Source of the DNA: Streptomyces sp. NBC_01465
GTDB lineage: Bacteria > Actinomycetota > Actinomycetes > Streptomycetales > Streptomycetaceae
NCBI RefSeq assembly: GCF_036227325.1
Contig: NZ_CP109467.1
Location: 6,076,001 to 6,140,000 of the forward strand
DNA: 64,000 bases
Direction: 5' to 3'
Shown here: positions 59,956 to 64,000 of the stretch, piece after piece
How the letters are laid out: every line of letters begins with the position of its first letter
Numbering within the stretch: position 1 is the stretch's first letter
Translations under genes and position numbers: made by a program
Notes under the pieces: generated by a model
Seen by the model: the letters and a program-made list of their open reading frames with translations, nothing else
What the model was told of the DNA's origin: nothing
Database searches by the model: none

Positions 59956-60732
59956 GTGCGCATCGCCAGGTTCTCCATCGACGGCAATGTCGCCTTCGGC
60001 GCGGTCGAGGGTGAGGCCCCCGACGGTCTCGTTCTCGACATCATCAAGGGCATCCCGTACGCGGACTTCGAGCTCTCCGGTACGAAGGTGCCCCTGAGCA
60101 AGGTCCGCCTCCTGCCCCCCGTGCTCCCCAACAAGGTCGTGGCCTTCGGCCGCAACTACGCGCAGCACGCGGCAGAGCTCGGCAACGAGGTCCCGGACGT
60201 CCCCTTCGCCTTCCTGAAGCCCACCACCTCGGTGATCGGCTCCGGCGACGACATCGCGTACCCCTCCTTCTCGAACGAGCTGCACCACGAGGCCGAACTG
60301 GCCGTGGTCATCGGCCGTATGTGCCGCGAGGTCCCGCGCGAGCGCGTCAAGGACGTCATCTTCGGCTACACCTGCGCCAACGACGTCACCGCGCGCGACG
60401 TCCAGAAGCGCGAGAAGCAGTGGGCCAGGGCCAAGGGCTTCGACACCTCCTGCCCGCTCGGCCCCTGGGTGGAGACCGACCTGGACCCGTCCGACCTGGC
60501 GATCCAGGCGACGGTCAACGGCGAACAGCGCCAGCTGGGCCGCACCAGCGAGATGATCCACTCCATCGAGGACCTGATCGTCAACATCTCCGAGGCCATG
60601 ACGCTGCTCCCGGGCGACGTCATCCTCACAGGGACCCCGGCCGGAGTCGGACCCCTGAACGTCGGCGACGAGGTCGCCGTCACCATCGAAGGCATCGGCA
60701 CTCTCACCAACAAGGTGATCAAGCGTGGCTAA
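59956..60732 (+). CDS. Fumarylacetoacetate hydrolase family protein
   Basis: A 258-aa FAH-fold enzyme starting at GTG 59956. Family motifs: KVVAFGRNYAQHAAELG, FLKPTTSVIG, ELHHEAELAVVIG with the metal-binding Glu residues, GYTCANDVTARDVQ and GDVILTGTPAGVGPL. Members include bifunctional decarboxylase/isomerases, oxaloacetate decarboxylases and acylpyruvases. Its stop overlaps the gltX start region by 8 nt, so it is co-transcribed with gltX. The substrate is not determinable. Confidence 0.94.
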   Translation: MRIARFSIDGNVAFGAVEGEAPDGLVLDIIKGIPYADFELSGTKVPLSKVRLLPPVLPNKVVAFGRNYAQHAAELGNEVPDVPFAFLKPTTSVIGSGDDIAYPSFSNELHHEAELAVVIGRMCREVPRERVKDVIFGYTCANDVTARDVQKREKQWARAKGFDTSCPLGPWVETDLDPSDLAIQATVNGEQRQLGRTSEMIHSIEDLIVNISEAMTLLPGDVILTGTPAGVGPLNVGDEVAVTIEGIGTLTNKVIKRG

Positions 60733-62206
60733 CGCGAGCAACGTCCGCGTACGTTTCTGTCCCTCCCCGACCGGCAACCCGCACGTGGGCCTGGTCCGCA
60801 CCGCCCTGTTCAACTGGGCGTTCGCCCGGCACAACGAGGGCAAGCTGGTCTTCCGCATCGAGGACACCGACGCGGCCCGCGACTCCGAGGAGTCGTACGA
60901 CCAGCTGCTCGACTCGCTGCGCTGGCTCGGCCTGAACTGGGACGAGGGCCCGGACGAGGTGGGCGGCCCGCACGCCCCCTACCGCCAGTCGCAGCGCATG
61001 GACATCTACAAGGATGTCGCCGAGAAGCTCCTGGCAGCCGGTCACGCCTACCACTGCTACTGCACCACCCCCGAGCTGGACGAGCGCCGCGACGCCGCCC
61101 GCAAGGCCGGAAAGCCCTCGGGCTACGACGGCCACTGCCGCGACCTCTCGGCCGAGCAGATCGAGGCGTACAAGGCCGAGGGCCGCACCTCGATCGTCCG
61201 CTTCCGGATGCCCGACGAGACGATCACCTTCACGGACCTGGTCCGCGGCGAGCTGACCTTCACCCCGGAGAACGTCCCGGACTACGGCATCGTCCGCGCC
61301 AACGGCGCCCCGCTCTACACGCTGGTCAACCCGGTCGACGACGCCCTGATGGAGATCACCCACGTCCTGCGCGGCGAGGACCTGCTCTCCTCGACCCCGC
61401 GCCAGGTGGCCCTCTACAAGGCCCTGATCGAGCTCGGCATCGCCCAGCAGATCCCCGCCTTCGGTCACCTGCCGTACGTCATGGGCGAGGGCAACAAGAA
61501 GCTCTCGAAGCGCGACCCCGAGGCCTCGCTCAACCTCTACCGCGAGCGCGGCTTCCTCCCCGAGGGCCTGCTCAACTACCTCTCCCTGCTGGGCTGGTCC
61601 TTCTCCAAGGACCAGGACATCTTCACGATGTCGGAGCTGGTCGAGAAGTTCGACATCGCGGACGTCAACGCCAACCCGGCCCGCTTCGACCTGAAGAAGG
61701 CCGAGGCGATCAACGCCGACCACATCCGCATGCTGGACGTGAAGGCCTTCACCGAGGCCTGCACCCCCTGGCTGCAGGCGCCGTTCGCGAACTGGGCTCC
61801 CGAGGCCTTCGACCAGGCCGCGTGGGAGGCAATCGCCCCGCACGCCCAGACGCGTCTGCAGGTCCTCTCGGACATCACGCAGAACGTGGACTTCCTCTTC
61901 CTGGACCAGCCGGTCGAGGACGAGGCGTCCTGGACCAAGGCGATGAAGGGCGACCCGGTCGCGCTCCTGACGACGGCCCGCGCCAACCTGGAGGCCGCGG
62001 ACTGGACGAGCCCGGAGTCCCTCAAGGAGGCCGTCCTGAAGGCCGGCGAGGAGCACGGCCTGAAGCTCGGCAAGGCCCAGGCCCCGGTCCGCGTGGCCGT
62101 CACGGGCCGCACGGTGGGCCTCCCGCTCTTCGAGTCCCTGGAGATCCTGGGCAAGGACAAGACCTTGTCCCGCATCGACACCGCACTGGGCAAGCTGGCC
62201 GCATAG
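60725..62206 (+). CDS. gltX: Glutamyl-tRNA synthetase
   Basis: A 493-aa class I aminoacyl-tRNA synthetase. HIGH-type motif HVGL in PSPTGNPHVGLVRTALFN, the GluRS-specific FRIEDTDAARD, GEDLLSSTPRQVALYKAL, KMSKS-type KLSKR in GEGNKKLSKRDPE, and a C-terminal anticodon-binding domain. It charges tRNA-Glu, and in actinobacteria, which lack GlnRS, also charges tRNA-Gln before GatCAB amidation. Both tRNA types are encoded about 0.8-1.3 kb downstream. It is co-directional with FAH and HAD genes. Confidence 0.98.
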   Translation: MANASNVRVRFCPSPTGNPHVGLVRTALFNWAFARHNEGKLVFRIEDTDAARDSEESYDQLLDSLRWLGLNWDEGPDEVGGPHAPYRQSQRMDIYKDVAEKLLAAGHAYHCYCTTPELDERRDAARKAGKPSGYDGHCRDLSAEQIEAYKAEGRTSIVRFRMPDETITFTDLVRGELTFTPENVPDYGIVRANGAPLYTLVNPVDDALMEITHVLRGEDLLSSTPRQVALYKALIELGIAQQIPAFGHLPYVMGEGNKKLSKRDPEASLNLYRERGFLPEGLLNYLSLLGWSFSKDQDIFTMSELVEKFDIADVNANPARFDLKKAEAINADHIRMLDVKAFTEACTPWLQAPFANWAPEAFDQAAWEAIAPHAQTRLQVLSDITQNVDFLFLDQPVEDEASWTKAMKGDPVALLTTARANLEAADWTSPESLKEAVLKAGEEHGLKLGKAQAPVRVAVTGRTVGLPLFESLEILGKDKTLSRIDTALGKLAA

Positions 62207-62215
62207 CCTGGACCC

Positions 62216-62935
62216 ATGGCGATCCAAGCGGTCCTCTGGGACGTAGACGACACGATCTTCGACTACACCAGCGCGGACCGCGCCGGAATGCGTGTGCACC
62301 TTCAGGCCGAGGGCCTGGTCGACGGAACCGAATCCGTCGACCAGGCCCTCGACCGTTGGCGCGAGCTCACCGAGCTGCACTGGGCCCGCTTCGCCGCAGG
62401 CGACGGCGACTTCCAGGGGCAGCGCCGTGACCGGGTGCGTGACTTCATGGGGACGGAGCTGACCGACGCCGAGGCGGACGCCTGGTTCGACCGTCACGTC
62501 GTCCACTACGAGGCCGCCTGGTCCCTCTTCCCCGACACCGTCCCCACGCTGGACCTCCTCGCGGCCGACTACCGCCACGCCGTCCTCTCGAACTCCGCCA
62601 CGCACCACCAGGAGCGGAAGCTGCGCGTCCTGGGCGTACGGGACCGCTTCGAGGTCCTGCTGTGCGCGGCAGAACTCGGCGTCTCCAAGCCCGAACCGGG
62701 CGCCTTCCACGCCGCCTGCGACGCCCTCGCGCTGGAGCCGCACGAGGTTCTCTACGTCGGCGACCACCCCGACATCGACGCCACCGGAGCCGCCGCCGCG
62801 GGCCTCGCGGCCGTCTGGCTCGACCGCCTGGACGTGGGCGGACGCCCCGAGCTGATCCGGATCACCGGACTCGACCAGCTTCCTGACCTGCTGCGGGGCA
62901 ATACCCGTTTTGGAGCGCCGTCCACCTTCGGGTAA
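62216..62935 (+). CDS. HAD-family hydrolase
   Basis: A 239-aa HAD phosphatase. Motif I VLWDVDDTIFDYTSAD (nucleophile and acid/base Asp), motif II VLSNSATHHQ, motif III Lys in LGVSKPEPGAFHAAC, motif IV VGDHPDIDATGAAAAG, and a helical cap between motifs I and II. It starts 9 nt after gltX. The substrate is not known; the cap layout is like that of phosphoglycolate- or haloacid-type members. Confidence 0.95.
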   Translation: MAIQAVLWDVDDTIFDYTSADRAGMRVHLQAEGLVDGTESVDQALDRWRELTELHWARFAAGDGDFQGQRRDRVRDFMGTELTDAEADAWFDRHVVHYEAAWSLFPDTVPTLDLLAADYRHAVLSNSATHHQERKLRVLGVRDRFEVLLCAAELGVSKPEPGAFHAACDALALEPHEVLYVGDHPDIDATGAAAAGLAAVWLDRLDVGGRPELIRITGLDQLPDLLRGNTRFGAPSTFG

Positions 62936-63022
62936 TGTTCTTCCTGCGCCGCCCGAGCGGGCCGAAAGGCCGGAGCGGACAGTGCAAGCCAAACAAACCC
63001 CCACCTGGGGGTTGAGTTTTGG

Positions 63023-63094
63023 TGGGCTATGGTGTAATTGGCAACACGACGGTTTCTGGTTCCGTTATTCTAGGTTCGAGTCCTGGTAGCCCAG
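63023..63094 (+). tRNA. tRNA-Gln (CTG)
   Basis: A 72-nt cloverleaf; acceptor TGGGCTA/TAGCCCA, anticodon loop TTCTGGT with CTG, T-loop GGTTCGAGTCC. CCA is not encoded. First of five tRNA genes. Confidence 0.97.
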
Positions 63095-63123
63095 CGCAAA
63101 ACAAGCAGTACAGAGCAAGACAA

Positions 63124-63196
63124 GCCCCCGTTGTGTAGCGGCCTAGCACGCTGCCCTCTCACGGCAGTAGCGCCGGTTCGAATCCGGTCGGGGGTA
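63124..63196 (+). tRNA. tRNA-Glu (CTC)
   Basis: A 73-nt cloverleaf; acceptor GCCCCCG/CGGGGGT, anticodon loop CTCTCAC with CTC, T-loop GGTTCGAATCC. Confidence 0.97.
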
Positions 63197-63259
63197 CAGA
63201 TCCTTCCCGCGAGATCATCTGGGTCGCACCCGATGGACTCGAGACGCAGGATCGCTAGG

Positions 63260-63332
63260 GCCCCCGTTGTGTAGCGGCCTAGCACGCTGCCCTCTCACGG
63301 CAGTAGCGCCGGTTCGAATCCGGTCGGGGGTA
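63260..63332 (+). tRNA. tRNA-Glu (CTC), second copy
   Basis: Same 73 nt as 63124-63196. Followed after 4 nt by the DasR-type palindrome at 63337. Confidence 0.97.
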
Positions 63333-63336
63333 CTGG

Positions 63337-63352
63337 TCTGGTCTAGACCATT
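63337..63352. promoter_or_regulatory. DasR-type (dre) palindrome between tRNA genes
   Basis: TCTGGTCTAGACCATT at 63337-63352 contains the perfect palindrome TGGTCTAGACCA (63339-63350), the core of the DasR-responsive element, with 14 of 16 consensus positions. It lies between the second tRNA-Glu and the second tRNA-Gln, one base before the latter. Confidence 0.75.
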
Positions 63353-63353
63353 T

Positions 63354-63425
63354 TGGGCTATGGTGTAATTGGCAACACGGCGGTTTCTGGTTCCGTTGTT
63401 CTAGGTTCGAGTCCTGGTAGCCCAG
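63354..63425 (+). tRNA. tRNA-Gln (CTG), second copy
   Basis: A 72-nt cloverleaf; anticodon CTG. It differs from the first copy at two positions forming or near the anticodon stem (CGG for CGA, and GTTGTT for GTTATT). Confidence 0.97.
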
Positions 63426-63446
63426 CGCAGTACGCAGTATCAGCAA

Positions 63447-63519
63447 GCCCCCGTTGTGTAGCGGCCTAGCACGCTGCCCTCTCACGGCAGTAGCGCCGGT
63501 TCGAATCCGGTCGGGGGTA
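63447..63519 (+). tRNA. tRNA-Glu (CTC), third copy
   Basis: Identical 73-nt gene to the two other tRNA-Glu copies. Last of the cluster, followed by a terminator. Confidence 0.97.
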
Positions 63520-63525
63520 CGCACT

Positions 63526-63567
63526 GAAGAAGCCCTTCCCCAGAGGTAGTTGGGGGAGGGCTTCTTC
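63526..63567 (+). terminator. Terminator of the tRNA cluster
   Basis: A 16-bp stem (63526-63541, GAAGAAGCCCTTCCCC, with 63552-63567; one G-T pair) and 10-nt loop, 6 nt past the last tRNA. Confidence 0.85.
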
Positions 63568-63608
63568 GTCGTGTCCGTGTTCTGGTGTCCGGTCGGCCGG
63601 ACACAACT

Positions 63609-63646
63609 ACGGCCCACCCGCTGCGGCGTTGAAGCGGGTGGGCCGT
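63609..63646 (-). terminator. Terminator of ndgR
   Basis: A perfect 14-bp stem, ACGGCCCACCCGCT (63609-63622) with its complement (63633-63646), 10-nt loop, just after the ndgR stop on the minus strand. Confidence 0.85.
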
Positions 63647-63670
63647 AACTGGACGTAGATGCGGAGGAGT

Positions 63671-64000
63671 TCAGCCGGTGCGGCGCAGCGCCTCCGAGAG
63701 GCGGCCCGCGGCGTCGATGACCGCCTGGGCGTGCATCCGGCCGGGGTGGCGGGTCAGGCGCTCGATCGGTCCGGAGACCGAGACGGCCGCGACCACGCGG
63801 TTGGAGGGGCCGCGCACCGGCGCCGAGACCGAGGCCACGCCCGGCTCGCGCTCGCCGATCGACTGGGCCCAGCCCCGGCGACGTACGCCCGAGAGTGCCG
63901 TCGCCGTGAAACGGGCCCCCTGCAGGCCCCTGTGCAGCCGCTCGGGCTCTTCCCAGGCCATCAGGATCTGCGCGGACGAGCCGGCCTTCATCGTGAGCGT
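63671..64000 (-). CDS. ndgR: IclR-family regulator NdgR, C-terminal part (cut by window edge)
   Basis: The last 109 residues of an IclR regulator; the N-terminal HTH lies beyond the right edge. The visible part is the effector-binding domain: TMKAGSSAQILMAWEEPERL, RRRGWAQSIGEREPGVASVS, VRGPSNRVVAAVSVSGPIER. It matches my memory of streptomycete NdgR, which regulates leucine and other amino-acid genes and antibiotic production. Position downstream of gltX and the tRNA cluster agrees with the known gene order. Confidence 0.88.
   Translation of the reverse strand, partial: TLTMKAGSSAQILMAWEEPERLHRGLQGARFTATALSGVRRRGWAQSIGEREPGVASVSAPVRGPSNRVVAAVSVSGPIERLTRHPGRMHAQAVIDAAGRLSEALRRTG

Noticed and set aside
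63124..63519. Regularly repeated 73-bp sequence, CRISPR-like at first sight
   Set aside because: The repeats are tRNA-Glu genes that fold as cloverleafs; spacing is irregular and no cas genes are present.
63070..63617. Short open frames across the tRNA cluster with repeated peptide segments (TGATAVRGQRARPLHN)
   Set aside because: These are antisense reads of the repeated tRNA-Glu genes, often mis-annotated as proteins.
1..64000. Insertion sequences, prophage or integrase signatures
   Set aside because: No transposase, integrase or phage structural protein motif was found in any plausible frame; tRNA genes at 63 kb show no attachment-site duplicate nearby.

Overview
The window is a 64 kb piece of a Streptomyces chromosome. 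Evidence: very high GC with GC-rich third codon positions, many GTG and TTG starts, DUF397, CGNR and DUF6247 proteins, two complete conservons (cvnABCD), the pccB-pccE pair, and the order conservon - FAH hydrolase - gltX - HAD - tRNA-Gln/Glu cluster - ndgR, which resembles the S. coelicolor core around gltX. The right third (about 46.9-64 kb) is conserved core. The left two thirds are accessory, dominated by two carbohydrate-utilisation loci. No insertion sequence, prophage, CRISPR array or NRPS/PKS cluster was seen.

Layout. 1-3.8 kb: the start of a sugar-binding lipoprotein and its LacI regulator with paired operator-like repeats, a toxin/DUF6247-like pair, a decayed duplication, a lone DUF397 gene and a lipoprotein. 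3.9-17.7 kb: a beta-glucan/beta-glucoside locus, made of a secreted GH30 enzyme with a ricin-type binding domain, a LacI regulator, an oligopeptide-type ABC importer (binding protein, two permeases, two ATPases), an intracellular GH1 beta-glucosidase and a secreted multidomain GH3 enzyme that carries a TTA codon. 18-28.5 kb: mixed accessory genes, including an MFS exporter with tandem copies of its own 3' end, a CGNR protein, DUF4097 plus a DrrAB-type exporter, a small secreted M15-like peptidase, YceI divergent from MarR-MFS-isochorismatase-YbhB.

28.6-46.7 kb: an apparent animal-glycan locus, made of GH101 endo-alpha-GalNAcase, GH20 hexosaminidase, a 2-hydroxyacid dehydrogenase, a MalEFG-type importer, a GH35 beta-galactosidase, a DeoR-HTH/LacI-sensor regulator and a divergent Tat-exported PL8 lyase. 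A DUF1453-kinase-response regulator module, flanked by short direct repeats, sits inside it. The inferred division of labour is that secreted GH101 and PL8 release Gal-GalNAc and uronic disaccharides, the ABC system imports them, and GH35 and GH20 cleave them inside the cell.

46.9-64 kb: pccB-pccE (acyl-CoA carboxylase), two tandem conservons with almost identical GTPases but divergent kinases, a tiny repeat-containing peptide gene divergent from the second conservon, an FAH-family enzyme, gltX, a HAD phosphatase, five tRNA genes (Gln, Glu, Glu, Gln, Glu) with a near-consensus DasR-type palindrome among them, and the 3' part of ndgR.
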